Below are positions 1-7,598 of a stretch of 21,871 bases of DNA, piece by piece (position 1 is the first letter of the stretch; each line of letters opens with the position of its first letter). Source of the stretch: an uncultured Clostridia bacterium. GTDB lineage: Bacteria > Bacillota > Clostridia > Christensenellales > Aristaeellaceae. The notes below the pieces were generated by a model that saw only the letters and a list, made by a program, of their open reading frames with translations, did no database searches and was not told the origin of the DNA. Location of the stretch: assembly GCA_934647165.1 (NCBI GenBank), contig CAKUFA010000039.1:1-21871 (forward strand). Direction: 5' to 3'. A program made the translations under genes and the position numbers.

Positions 1-233
1 GTGATAAACAAGACCGACATGCCCTTCTGCTGCATTTCCCGCAAGAGGGTGAAACTATCCGCCCATGGCATGCGTGCATCGACGATGCCCAGCAGCTTAT
101 CCTGTTCCCGTATCCTTTCAAGGCCATCCGCAACGGTTTTGGCAGTGTAACATAAATGGCCTGTCTGGGTCAATATTCTGTTCATTTTCTCGCAGAGCCG
201 GTTTTCCTGCTCCAGAATCAAAATCTTTGCCAT
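1..233 (-). CDS. Response regulator receiver domain (partial, 3' end off window)
   Basis: Reading the minus strand from the ATG at 233 gives a protein starting MAKILILEQENRLCEKMNRI that runs off the window after 77 residues. The pattern is a CheY-like receiver: a hydrophobic first strand (ILIL), then an amphipathic helix, and a VDARMP segment in which Asp52 is the expected phospho-acceptor. A following VLFI strand leads towards the switch Thr. The usual acidic pair after strand 1 reads E8-Q9-E10, so the metal pocket is slightly atypical. A GAGGTGA ribosome site lies 4 bases before the ATG. Any output domain lies outside the window, so target genes and partner kinase are unknown. It is transcribed divergently from the mrfA-like operon. 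Confidence 0.8.
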   Translation of the reverse strand, partial: MAKILILEQENRLCEKMNRILTQTGHLCYTAKTVADGLERIREQDKLLGIVDARMPWADSFTLLREMQQKGMSVLFI

Positions 234-450
234 GGTCTCACCTCGTCTATTCAACGTTTCGGCTGCCGATTTTCTTCCCGCTGGATGGGAAAGTCATCGT
301 CCGCCCTGCTTCTTTCACCTTTATTGACGTTTCCAGCCAACCAAATGTTTGAGCCTTTCAAAAAAATTCACACATTTTTGAAGAATTTCAGGATACAGCC
401 TGGTTTTCGATAAAGCAAAATTGCATTGTCAGCCCTGGTACGTTCCAGAC
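234..450. other. Divergent intergenic region with an AT-rich inverted repeat
   Basis: About 215 bases separate the response regulator start from the mrfA-like promoter. Short open frames here start upstream of the predicted mrfA transcription start and have no ribosome sites, so they are not called. An inverted repeat TTCAAAAA (357-364) / TTTTTGAA (375-382) could be an operator or a weak hairpin. No clear promoter was found for the leftward gene. Confidence 0.4.
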
Positions 451-479
451 TGGACAAGAAGCGCCTGAGGTGCTATCAT
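451..479 (+). promoter_or_regulatory. Candidate SigA-type promoter of the mrfA-like operon
   Basis: TGGACA (451-456), a 17-base spacer and TATCAT (474-479) each differ from the TTGACA/TATAAT consensus at one position. Transcription would start near 486, which excludes the upstream in-frame ATG at 426 and supports the start at 510. A perfect 11-base dyad TCCAGACTGGA (444-454) overlaps the -35 box and could be an operator. No LexA-type GAAC-N4-GTTC box is visible. Confidence 0.55.
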
Positions 480-509
480 ATCTTTATTGCCGTAAAAGGA
501 GGTGGACGG

Positions 510-2780
510 ATGAACGTGGATCAGCTGGCGGACAAACTCCGCCGGGATAACCTGTTTATGGAAAATGTGGTGCGCTGGGAAGTGCTGCCTGCACGCAAAG
601 CGCAGTATGCCCCCTTCCCTGAAGAACTTGACGCACGCCTTTTACCCATGCTGGAAAAGCGCGGCATTCATCAGCTCTACAGCCACCAGGCACACAGCAT
701 CCGTGCTACCATGGCCGGGCGCGATGTGGTGGTTGTAACGCCCACAGCTTCCGGCAAAACCATGTGCTACAACCTGCCCGTGCTGTCCTCCATTTTGCAA
801 AACAATGACGCAAGGGCGCTGTACCTCTTTCCAACCAAAGCCTTGTCCGCCGATCAGGTGAGCGAGCTATATGAACTAATTGAGGAAATGGGTGTGGACA
901 TCAAAACCTACACCTATGACGGCGACACGCCGGCCGCGGCACGAAGAGCCGTTCGGCAGGCAGGGCACATTGTGGTAACCAACCCTGACATGCTGCACAG
1001 CGGCATCCTGCCCCACCACACCAAATGGGTAAAGCTTTTTGAAAACCTGCGCTACATCGTGATTGACGAGATCCACACCTACCGCGGGGTGTTTGGCTCC
1101 AACCTGGCCAATGTGCTGCGGCGCCTGATGCGGCTGTGCGAGTTCTATGGCAGTCATCCGCAGTTCATCCTGTGCAGCGCCACCATCGCCAATCCGCGCG
1201 AACTGGCAGAAACATTGACAGGCCGCGAAGTGGAACTGGTGGATGATAACGGCGCGCCCATGGGTGAGCGGCATTTCGTGTTCTATAATCCGCCGGTAAT
1301 CAATCGGCAGCTCGGCATCCGCCGGGGCGTAATTCCGGAAACACGCAGCATTGCGGGCATGCTCCTCAAATGCGGCATCCAAACCATCACGTTTGCCAGA
1401 AGCCGCCTGACTGTGGAGGTGCTGACCAAGTATTTGAAGGATCTTGCGCGCGATCCGTTGGGTAACGCCGGCCGTGTTCGCGGCTACCGGGGCGGTTATC
1501 TTCCCACAGAACGGCGGGAAATTGAACGCGGCCTTCGAGCCGGACAGATTGACGCCGTGGTTTCCACCAACGCGCTGGAGCTTGGCATTGATATTGGTGC
1601 GCTGGATGCCTGTGTGCTGTGCGGCTATCCCGGCACCATTGCCAGCGCATGGCAGCAGGCAGGACGTGCCGGGCGACGCAAAGGTACAAGCATTGTGTTC
1701 TACATTGCTTCTTCCGCAGCGATCGACCAGTATATCGTCAGCCATCCGGACTATTTCCTGCATCAGTCGCCGGAGCATGCGCTGCTCAACCCCGACAACC
1801 TGTACATTTTGCTGAGTCATTTTAAATGTGCGGCTTTCGAGCTTCCTTTTGAGGATGGCGACCGCTTCGGCAACGCCCCAGCGCCTGCAGAGTTGCTGGA
1901 TTATCTGTCCGACTGCGGCATTTTGCGGCATGTAGACGGACGCTACCACTGGTCGGCAGAGGATTTCCCTGCATCGGAGATTTCCCTGCGCTCGGCTGCC
2001 AGTGAGAACTTTGTTATCATTGATATCACCGACCCTGCCCATCACCGGGTAATCGGTGAAATGGATCGCTACACGGTGCCCATGCTTTTGCATGAAAATG
2101 CCATTTACATGCACGAGGCTCAGCAATATCAGGTGGAAAAGCTGGACTTTGACGCCTGCAAAGCGTTTATCCGCAAGGTAGATGTAGGCTACTATACCGA
2201 TGCAAACCTGAACGTCAATCTCTCCCTGTTAGACATTGAGCAGCAGCAGGAGGCTCCCGGCGGCGGCCTTTGCGCCCTGGGCGAAGTGAAAGTGTCCACG
2301 CTTGTGACCATGTTCAAAAAGATTCGCTTCGATACCCATGAAACACTGGGCTTTGGCCATGTCCGGCTGCCGGAAACAGACATGCACACCACCGCCATCT
2401 GGTGGACACTGCCCGACTCACTCACCGCGCACTATGAAAGCGATACGCTGAAAAACGGCATGCTGGCCATCACCAATCTGCTGCGCATTGTTGCGCCGCT
2501 GTACCTGATGTGTGCACCGCAGGATGTAGCGGTACTCTACCAGGTTAAAAGTCCCATCACAGACAAGCCGACCGTTATCCTCTACGATAATTGTCCCGGT
2601 GGCGTTGGGCTCTCCCAGAAGGCCTACGGCATGCAAAGGCTGCTGCTGGAAAAGGCGCTGCAAATTGCGCAGGATTGCCCGTGCGAGCAGGGCTGTCCCT
2701 CCTGCGTGGGGCCTGTTGGTGAAATCGGTGCGGATGGCAAGCACACCGCCATGGCTCTTTTGAAGGAGCTGACGCAATGA
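510..2780 (+). CDS. mrfA: MrfA/YprA-type DEAH-box DNA helicase with DUF1998 zinc site
   Basis: A 756-residue superfamily 2 helicase, close to the length of Bacillus MrfA (YprA). Visible motifs in order: Walker A TPTASGKT (77-84), DEIH box (186-189), SAT motif (223-225), the helicase C-terminal QQAGRAGRRKG arginine-finger motif, then a long DUF1998-type tail ending in a four-cysteine cluster CPCEQGCPSC (Cys723, 725, 729, 732). In Bacillus subtilis MrfA is a 3'-5' helicase that works with the MrfB nuclease in mitomycin C lesion repair, independently of UvrABC. The start at 510 is chosen because AAAGGAGG sits just upstream and the candidate promoter lies between 510 and the alternative ATG at 426. 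It overlaps the MrfB-like gene by ATGA, implying translational coupling. The substrate is inferred from the family. Confidence 0.9.
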   Translation: MNVDQLADKLRRDNLFMENVVRWEVLPARKAQYAPFPEELDARLLPMLEKRGIHQLYSHQAHSIRATMAGRDVVVVTPTASGKTMCYNLPVLSSILQNNDARALYLFPTKALSADQVSELYELIEEMGVDIKTYTYDGDTPAAARRAVRQAGHIVVTNPDMLHSGILPHHTKWVKLFENLRYIVIDEIHTYRGVFGSNLANVLRRLMRLCEFYGSHPQFILCSATIANPRELAETLTGREVELVDDNGAPMGERHFVFYNPPVINRQLGIRRGVIPETRSIAGMLLKCGIQTITFARSRLTVEVLTKYLKDLARDPLGNAGRVRGYRGGYLPTERREIERGLRAGQIDAVVSTNALELGIDIGALDACVLCGYPGTIASAWQQAGRAGRRKGTSIVFYIASSAAIDQYIVSHPDYFLHQSPEHALLNPDNLYILLSHFKCAAFELPFEDGDRFGNAPAPAELLDYLSDCGILRHVDGRYHWSAEDFPASEISLRSAASENFVIIDITDPAHHRVIGEMDRYTVPMLLHENAIYMHEAQQYQVEKLDFDACKAFIRKVDVGYYTDANLNVNLSLLDIEQQQEAPGGGLCALGEVKVSTLVTMFKKIRFDTHETLGFGHVRLPETDMHTTAIWWTLPDSLTAHYESDTLKNGMLAITNLLRIVAPLYLMCAPQDVAVLYQVKSPITDKPTVILYDNCPGGVGLSQKAYGMQRLLLEKALQIAQDCPCEQGCPSCVGPVGEIGADGKHTAMALLKELTQ

Positions 2781-3931
2781 ATCTGCGCGATAAACTGCGT
2801 GCCATGGATTCCCCTAAAAAAAAGGTAAATGCGCCGAATGAAAGGCACTACACCGCTTGCTGGGAAAAGGCCGAGACCCAGCCACTGTCAGACTTTCCGA
2901 ATGCAATGGCGCTTTGTCGCAACACCGTTGCGCTCATGCTGGGCGCCACGCAGCCGCCGCTTCCCGAAAAGCTTGACCCGCAGAAAATTCTGTACCTGGA
3001 CACGGAAACCACAGGGCTTGCAGGCGGCGCAGGAACCGTGGCATTTCTGGTAGGGCTTGGCACACTAACGGCAGACGGCTTCGTCATCCGCCAATACATG
3101 ATGCGCGACTATCCCGAAGAGCGGTTTGTGCTGGAGAAAGTTGCCCATGCCATGGCTGCATGCGACACCGTGTGCACCTTCAACGGCCGAACCTTCGACC
3201 TGCCGCTTTTGAGAGACCGATTTTTGATGAACCGCATGCCGCCCCGCTGTTTGGAAAAGCCCCACATTGACCTGTTGCCCATGGCGCGGCGGGTGTGGAA
3301 GCTTCGGCTGAAAAAGTGCACGCTCTCGCACCTTGAGGAAGCTGTGCTTGGTGCCCCTCGGCTTGGCGACCTGCCCGGCAGTGAAGCACCGAAACGATAT
3401 TTTGATTATCTCAAGACCGGGCAGTTTTGCCTGCTTCAGGAGGTGCTGGAGCACAACGCGCAGGATATTGCCAGCCTGTGCACACTGCTTTCCGCCATGG
3501 CTGCGCTCTATGAGCATCCGGAGTCGCACCCTTTCGAACAGGATTTGTTCTCCATGGGTGTTGCGTTGGAGCGTTTTCATCATCCGGAAGAGGCGCGAAG
3601 ATGCTATCATCTGGCCAGCCGCGGCGTAACGCGCACAAGCAGTCAGCTGCATCTGGCGCAGGTATGGCGCAGGAGCGGCCAACGGCAGGAGGCCGTGGCG
3701 GTATGGCAAGGTATGGTCCGGCGGCATGAGGGCGGCATCGTCCCTTATGTGGAACTAGCCAAGCATTACGAGCATACGGAGCGGAACATCGCACTTGCGC
3801 TGGATATGACCAGACGGGCAATGCTGCTTCTTGCAGAGCCGACGCTTTGGGATAGTGAAGAAACCCTTGCCCAGCGAACGGCGCTTGAACACCGATATGC
3901 ACGACTGAAAAGAAAATGTGAAAAGGAGTGA
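2777..3931 (+). CDS. mrfB: MrfB/YprB-type DEDDh exonuclease with C-terminal helical repeats
   Basis: A 384-residue protein with an RNase H-like fold. The DEDDh motifs are visible: LDTETTG (Asp75, Glu77), FNGRTFD (Asp141) and HNAQD (His226, Asp230). After about residue 245 the sequence becomes helical and TPR-like. This matches MrfB (YprB) of Bacillus, the metal-dependent 3'-5' exonuclease partner of MrfA. Its ATG overlaps the helicase stop (ATGA, 2777-2780), so the two are almost certainly co-translated. All catalytic residues are present, so the enzyme should be active. The protein should be cytoplasmic: no signal peptide or membrane segment is visible. Confidence 0.88.
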   Translation: MNLRDKLRAMDSPKKKVNAPNERHYTACWEKAETQPLSDFPNAMALCRNTVALMLGATQPPLPEKLDPQKILYLDTETTGLAGGAGTVAFLVGLGTLTADGFVIRQYMMRDYPEERFVLEKVAHAMAACDTVCTFNGRTFDLPLLRDRFLMNRMPPRCLEKPHIDLLPMARRVWKLRLKKCTLSHLEEAVLGAPRLGDLPGSEAPKRYFDYLKTGQFCLLQEVLEHNAQDIASLCTLLSAMAALYEHPESHPFEQDLFSMGVALERFHHPEEARRCYHLASRGVTRTSSQLHLAQVWRRSGQRQEAVAVWQGMVRRHEGGIVPYVELAKHYEHTERNIALALDMTRRAMLLLAEPTLWDSEETLAQRTALEHRYARLKRKCEKE

Positions 3932-3939
3932 CCACAATC

Positions 3940-4746
3940 ATGGGTTTCATGGCAAATTTAAAAGGACAGCAAGCATTGTCGTTGCAGGGAAAGGGCAAAA
4001 TAGAAGAGTCAATGGCCAAATTTGCCGAAGCATATGAGGCAGGGATGGATCAGCCCCGCCTACTGCTTTCCTATGCAGTGCTGCTGATTCGTGACAACCA
4101 ATTTCAAAAGGCGCGAGAATTGCTGGTGAAAATGCAAAAAAACCCTGCTCTCACCCCCGACCAGAAGGCGCAGCTGTTCATGGACTATGCCGTGTGCTGC
4201 TACAAGCTTGGCGATCTGGAGCGCGGCGTGGCATTGCTGGAAAAGCAGCATCAGCGCCAGCCCAACGGCCTTGTGTATGAAACATTGGGATACCTGTATG
4301 TGGAGAAATTTGACCCAGCACACAAAGCAGCTTTCCTTGCCGCACCGCCCACCGAGGAAGTGGACGACCGCTTCGGCAATGTGCTGACCCCTGAATTGAC
4401 GCCTGAGGAAGCCTGGCAGGCAGGCGTGGAAAAAGCGCTGGCCTTTAACCAGGAGGCCGTGGCTTATGACGATGAGGACTCCGTGTGCCTGGACAACCTG
4501 GCGCAAACCTATTATCGTGTACTGGGAGACAAGGAAACGGCAAAGGAATGGTTTGAAAAGGCTTTGGCGCAAAAGCCCAGCCAAATCGACACCCTTTGGT
4601 TCCTCAGCCGCTATGATGTGGAAGAAGGCAACAACGCTGACGCTGTGAAAAAACTGGAGACCGCGCTCAACGGTCGCTTTTCACCGCTGAATAAAGTGAC
4701 CAAGCAGGAAGTAGAAGCGGAGATCGAGCGGCTGAAGCGCCTGTGA
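3940..4746 (+). CDS. TPR-repeat protein, third gene of the mrfAB-like operon
   Basis: A 268-residue soluble protein made mostly of tetratricopeptide-like helical pairs. Examples are the helices around AKFAEAYEAG and AVCCYKLGDLERG, and a good canonical repeat around DNLAQTYYRVLGDKETAKEWFEKAL. No enzyme motif is visible. A GTG at 3928 would overlap the previous gene's stop as GTGA, but it sits inside the ribosome site AAAAGGAG (3921-3928). The ATG at 3940, 11 bases after that site, is therefore the better start. TPR proteins are scaffolds, so a role as partner of the nuclease-helicase pair is plausible but inferred from position only. Adjacent repeats in MrfB suggest a shared interaction style. 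Confidence 0.75.
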   Translation: MGFMANLKGQQALSLQGKGKIEESMAKFAEAYEAGMDQPRLLLSYAVLLIRDNQFQKARELLVKMQKNPALTPDQKAQLFMDYAVCCYKLGDLERGVALLEKQHQRQPNGLVYETLGYLYVEKFDPAHKAAFLAAPPTEEVDDRFGNVLTPELTPEEAWQAGVEKALAFNQEAVAYDDEDSVCLDNLAQTYYRVLGDKETAKEWFEKALAQKPSQIDTLWFLSRYDVEEGNNADAVKKLETALNGRFSPLNKVTKQEVEAEIERLKRL

Positions 4747-4791
4747 AAGCACAAGTCAGATAGGCGCCCGCTAAAAATTTTTTCAAAAACG

Positions 4792-4819
4792 TGTAACAAA
4801 TCCATCGTCTGTGCGTGTA
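4792..4819 (+). promoter_or_regulatory. Candidate ECF-type promoter before the sigma factor gene
   Basis: TGTAAC (4792-4797) and CGTGTA (4814-4819) are separated by 16 bases, resembling the AAC-containing -35 and CGT-containing -10 boxes used by many ECF sigma factors. It lies 28 bases before the sigma factor ATG, suggesting autoregulation. The motif is short, so this is a tentative call. Confidence 0.4.
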
Positions 4820-4846
4820 TTGTAATGTAGGTGAAGGAGGCGTGGC

Positions 4847-5377
4847 ATGGAGGATGACCAGCAGCTGATGCAGCGCCTGAAACATAGCGATGAGAACGCT
4901 TTGGCTTTGCTGATTGCCCGGCACCGCCCCGCTGCGGAGCAATACGCCGCGGAGCTGCTGCACGACCATGCCCTGGCTGAGGATGTGGTACAGGAGGCCT
5001 TCGCACGGGTTTATCTGCATCGCATGGCTTATCAGCCGACATTTACTTTCCGCACGTGGCTGATGGTATTGGTGCGCAGGCTTTGTATTGACCAGCTGCG
5101 CAGGCAAAAACGCATGCCGCTGCTGCTGGAGCACATTCCCGATATCCCGACGGCCTCCGCGGAAGAAGCGTGCCTGATACGGCTTGAGCGCGAAAGTTTG
5201 ATGGAAGCCTTGGCCGGGCTTGATGCACGCGATCGCGCGCTGCTTGTTGGTTTTGCAATGGACGGCTTATCCTGCAAAGAACTGGCCGAAAAGCTGCACA
5301 TGAGCAGCGCCCAGGTGCGCGTGCGGCTGCATCGCCTGCGAAAACGACTGCGTGACAGGGAGCGTGATATGCCATGA
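4847..5377 (+). CDS. ECF-type RNA polymerase sigma factor
   Basis: A 176-residue protein with only sigma region 2 (about residues 20-88) and region 4 (about 115-170), the ECF layout. Region 2 shows AEDVVQEAFARVY and FRTWLMVLVRRLCIDQLRR, matching the core-binding and -10 recognition helices. Region 4 has LDARDRALLV followed by a helix-turn-helix (LSCKELAEKLHMSSAQVRVRLHRLRKRL). The ribosome site GAAGGAGG precedes the ATG. The stop overlaps the next gene's ATG (ATGA, 5374-5377), the usual arrangement for a sigma/anti-sigma pair. Its targets are unknown; the upstream TGTAAC-N16-CGTGTA motif suggests it may control itself. Confidence 0.88.
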   Translation: MEDDQQLMQRLKHSDENALALLIARHRPAAEQYAAELLHDHALAEDVVQEAFARVYLHRMAYQPTFTFRTWLMVLVRRLCIDQLRRQKRMPLLLEHIPDIPTASAEEACLIRLERESLMEALAGLDARDRALLVGFAMDGLSCKELAEKLHMSSAQVRVRLHRLRKRLRDRERDMP

Positions 5378-5556
5378 TTGATTCCTACACCCGTGAAACG
5401 CTGCAAAGAGCCGGCCAGGTGCAATCCCTTTTGCCCGCAGCAACAACGCTTCAGGCGCAAACACACGGCAGCAGGATTTATCTATGGCTGACCGCAGCTC
5501 TGACCGCGCTGCTTGCGTTCACGCCATCAGCTTGTGCAGCGCAAACGCTCATCTGA
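5374..5556 (+). CDS. Small single-pass membrane protein coupled to the ECF sigma factor
   Basis: A 60-residue protein. The first 34 residues are polar and probably cytoplasmic, followed by one membrane segment (about 35-55, IYLWLTAALTALLAFTPSACA) and a five-residue tail. It starts inside the sigma factor stop codon (ATGA), so it is translationally coupled. Anti-sigma factors normally follow ECF genes and are single-pass proteins, but they are much larger and often carry a zinc-binding HxxxCxxC motif, which is absent here. It could be a minimal anti-sigma factor, a truncated relic of one, or an unrelated small membrane protein. It is too short for family assignment. Confidence 0.6.
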   Translation: MIDSYTRETLQRAGQVQSLLPAATTLQAQTHGSRIYLWLTAALTALLAFTPSACAAQTLI

Positions 5557-5598
5557 TAAAATACCATTTCCAATGAAAATGAAAGGCAGGAGATTACC

Positions 5599-6243
5599 AT
5601 GACAGATTTGGAAACAATGCAGTCCACGGAGGCACAGGACACGCCTTCCGTGCCTGAGGAAACGGATGCGCCCAAAGGGAAAAAAGCAAAATCCAAGAAA
5701 AGTCCCGGCCGTGAAGCGCTTGAATGGGTTGTGACCATTGCGGCAGCGCTGGCCATCGCCCTGGTGATCCGCACTTTCCTGTTTGAGCCTGTGCGCGTGG
5801 ATGGCCACTCCATGGACAACACGCTGGCCAATGGCGAAATCATGTTTGTGACCAAAACAGAATACACTTCTGTGAGCCTGTTTGGAACCACCTACAGCAT
5901 CTTCGGTGAACCTAACCGCTTCGATATTGTGATCTGCCACTACCCCAACCGTGGGAACACAAACTTCGTTAAGCGTGTGGTAGGTTTGCCGGGCGACACA
6001 GTACAAATCAGCGGCGGATATTTGTATGTCAACGGCGTGAAGTATGAGGAACCGTACCTCACCCACCGCCCCGATTACGAAATGCTGCCCTATACTGTGC
6101 CCGAAGGCGAATATTTTGTTCTGGGCGACAATCGTTCCAACTCCAATGACAGCCACATCATCGGCTCCATCTCCCGTGATATGATTCTCGGCCATGTGCG
6201 GCAAGTGCTCTTCCCCTTCGCCAACTGGCGCAGCATCGATTAA
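5599..6243 (+). CDS. lepB: Type I signal peptidase
   Basis: A 214-residue membrane protease that removes Sec signal peptides outside the cytoplasmic membrane. After a lysine-rich cytoplasmic tail there is one membrane helix (about residues 43-60). The catalytic serine motif GHSMDNTL follows (Ser71), then FVKRVVGLPGD with the general-base Lys125, and the conserved VLGDNRSNSNDS box near the C terminus. Size and single membrane helix match Gram-positive SipS-type enzymes. The ribosome site GGCAGGAG precedes the ATG. It lies 42 bases after the small membrane protein and may share its transcript; a terminator follows directly. The window encodes at least one likely client with a signal peptide, the TPM protein at 11265. 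Confidence 0.93.
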   Translation: MTDLETMQSTEAQDTPSVPEETDAPKGKKAKSKKSPGREALEWVVTIAAALAIALVIRTFLFEPVRVDGHSMDNTLANGEIMFVTKTEYTSVSLFGTTYSIFGEPNRFDIVICHYPNRGNTNFVKRVVGLPGDTVQISGGYLYVNGVKYEEPYLTHRPDYEMLPYTVPEGEYFVLGDNRSNSNDSHIIGSISRDMILGHVRQVLFPFANWRSID

Positions 6244-6249
6244 AGCCAC

Positions 6250-6291
6250 AAAAAAGGAAGGCTCGTCAAAGCGATCAGCCTTTCTTTTTTT
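6250..6291. terminator. Bidirectional terminator between lepB and the AEC transporter
   Basis: Left arm 6250-6263 and right arm 6277-6290 pair over 14 base pairs with one G-T wobble and a 13-base loop. A-rich and T-rich ends flank the GC core on both strands, so it can stop transcription from lepB and from the convergent transporter gene. A MITE-like element now separates it from the transporter stop codon, and the element's left TIR shares the last T residues. Confidence 0.8.
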
Positions 6292-6457
6292 AAGGCAATA
6301 CCGCACAAATGAGTTGGTGCGGAGGCGAATGAATTTTTCGTCAGATGCAATGGCAGATTTTGAAGGTTTACTGGAGGTAAATCGAAAAATCTGCAAGCAG
6401 CAGATGGCGGAAAAGGCATCGCCTACGCTGCCAACGAATTGTGCGGTATTGCCTTAA
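6290..6457. mobile_element. MITE-like non-coding element with 19-bp terminal inverted repeats
   Basis: TTAAGGCAATACCGCACAA at 6290-6308 is repeated as its exact reverse complement at 6439-6457. TTAA is itself palindromic, so it may be a 4-bp target duplication around a 160-bp element with 15-bp repeats that start GGCAATACC. Inside the ends, TTGG/CCAA pairs, then the GGCGAATG side pairs with CATCGCC, then the CAGATTTT side pairs with AAAATCTG, so the whole element folds into one long imperfect hairpin. It has no plausible gene. YTAR-type duplications are known for IS5-family elements and TA for IS630, so a non-autonomous derivative of such an IS is the best guess. Confidence 0.8.
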
Positions 6458-6458
6458 T

Positions 6459-7397
6459 TTACATCACGCCGAGCACCTTGCACAGATAAATGAGTGCAAA
6501 CAGCGTGCCCATGGAAAACACGGTGGTCAACACTACCTGGCTGGCTGCCAGATCACCGTCGCTGCCCATGGCCTGAGCCATGGGATAGCTGGACACCGCG
6601 CAGGGCGCAGAAAAGAACACAAGGATCACACCCAACGTTTCATTGCGGAAGCCGCAAAGGATGCCAAGCGCCACCATCAGTGCCGGAATAATCGCCTGCT
6701 TGAGCACTACCGTGCAAATCAGTTCCTTGCGGTTATCCTTCACCCCCTGCCATTGGAGCGATGCACCCAGCACCAGCAGCGACAGGGGCGTTGCAATGGA
6801 TCCCACCTGTGTGCAAAGTTTATCCACCACTTTTGGAAGCTGAATGTTAAACAAAAAAGCAACCAAGCCCAGACAGCAAGCAATAATCAGCGGGTTTGTG
6901 ACTATCTTCTTCAGTATTTGCTTCACATCCACCTTCTGCCCTGTGGGCGAAGACAGCGCCACCACCGCCAGGATGTTCATCATGGGAATAACCAGCGGCA
7001 ACGCCAGGGAAACCATGGCAATGCCCGCTTTGCCAAACATTGCTTCCATCAATGGAATGCCGAGGATAGCAAAGTTTGTGCGGAAAATGCCCTGCGCCAT
7101 GGCGCCGCGTTTGCGCACATGCGGCTCAAAGCGCTTAACCAGCACCATGGAAAGCAGGAAAATCGTCATAATGCTGATGAACATGAAAATGAGGAACTTC
7201 CAATCCGAAATTTCCGACAAGGTGAGCCCGCGCACATTATTAAACAGCAGTGCCGGCAAAAACAGCTTGAAAATGAGGCTGGTAACTTCTGAAGCCGTTT
7301 GAGCCTTCAGCCACCCCACCCGACGCAGCACCCATCCGAGCGCCAGCAGCAGTAGAATGGGCATCATAATGTCCAGCGTAATCAGAAATTCTGTCAT
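6459..7397 (-). CDS. AEC-family (auxin efflux carrier type) membrane transporter
   Basis: A 312-residue, highly hydrophobic protein with about ten predicted membrane segments split into two halves by a more polar stretch around GQKVDVKQILKK. Features typical of the AEC/bile-acid-transporter fold include the N-terminal LPALLFNNV helix, the TNFAILGIPLMEAMFG segment and the C-terminal SAPCAVSSYPMAQAMG segment with its proline-containing broken helix. Bacterial members often move organic acids such as malate or malonate, but the substrate cannot be read from the sequence. The start is supported by a GGAG ribosome site close upstream. The stop codon lies one base beyond the MITE-like element's right end, so the gene itself is intact. 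It is monocistronic and convergent with lepB. Confidence 0.85.
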   Translation of the reverse strand: MTEFLITLDIMMPILLLLALGWVLRRVGWLKAQTASEVTSLIFKLFLPALLFNNVRGLTLSEISDWKFLIFMFISIMTIFLLSMVLVKRFEPHVRKRGAMAQGIFRTNFAILGIPLMEAMFGKAGIAMVSLALPLVIPMMNILAVVALSSPTGQKVDVKQILKKIVTNPLIIACCLGLVAFLFNIQLPKVVDKLCTQVGSIATPLSLLVLGASLQWQGVKDNRKELICTVVLKQAIIPALMVALGILCGFRNETLGVILVFFSAPCAVSSYPMAQAMGSDGDLAASQVVLTTVFSMGTLFALIYLCKVLGVM

Positions 7398-7515
7398 GTA
7401 CTCCGTTCCCCTTCATTTTTTGAATGCACAATATTCACCATAGCACGAAATACAGCATTTGTCCACCACATATGCACTTTTTGCAGTTTTACACCGAAAA
7501 AAAGCAAACTGATGC

Positions 7516-7544
7516 GTGACGAATGTTGTAAAAACTGGTATACT
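7516..7544 (+). promoter_or_regulatory. Candidate promoter of the cupin gene
   Basis: GTGACG (7516-7521), 17 bases, then TATACT (7539-7544), with a TGG just before the -10 box that would make it an extended -10. The cupin ATG follows 54 bases later, preceded by AGGAGG. Confidence 0.55.
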
Positions 7545-7598
7545 GATGCTATAGCATGCGTCGTAGAGGGAACGCATGAATGAACAGGAGGCTATAGG

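Noticed and set aside
426..509. N-terminal extension of the helicase from ATG 426
   Set aside because: It has no ribosome site and lies upstream of the candidate promoter and predicted transcription start; AAAGGAGG points to the start at 510.
876..2126. 416-codon open frame on the minus strand inside the mrfA-like gene
   Set aside because: It lies opposite a helicase gene with all motifs intact, has no ribosome site and shows no recognisable family. It is a by-product of codon use on the other strand.
6441..7292. 283-codon plus-strand frame across the AEC transporter gene
   Set aside because: The product is rich in His and Gln and resembles no protein; the minus strand encodes a clear transporter. 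It starts inside the MITE-like element.
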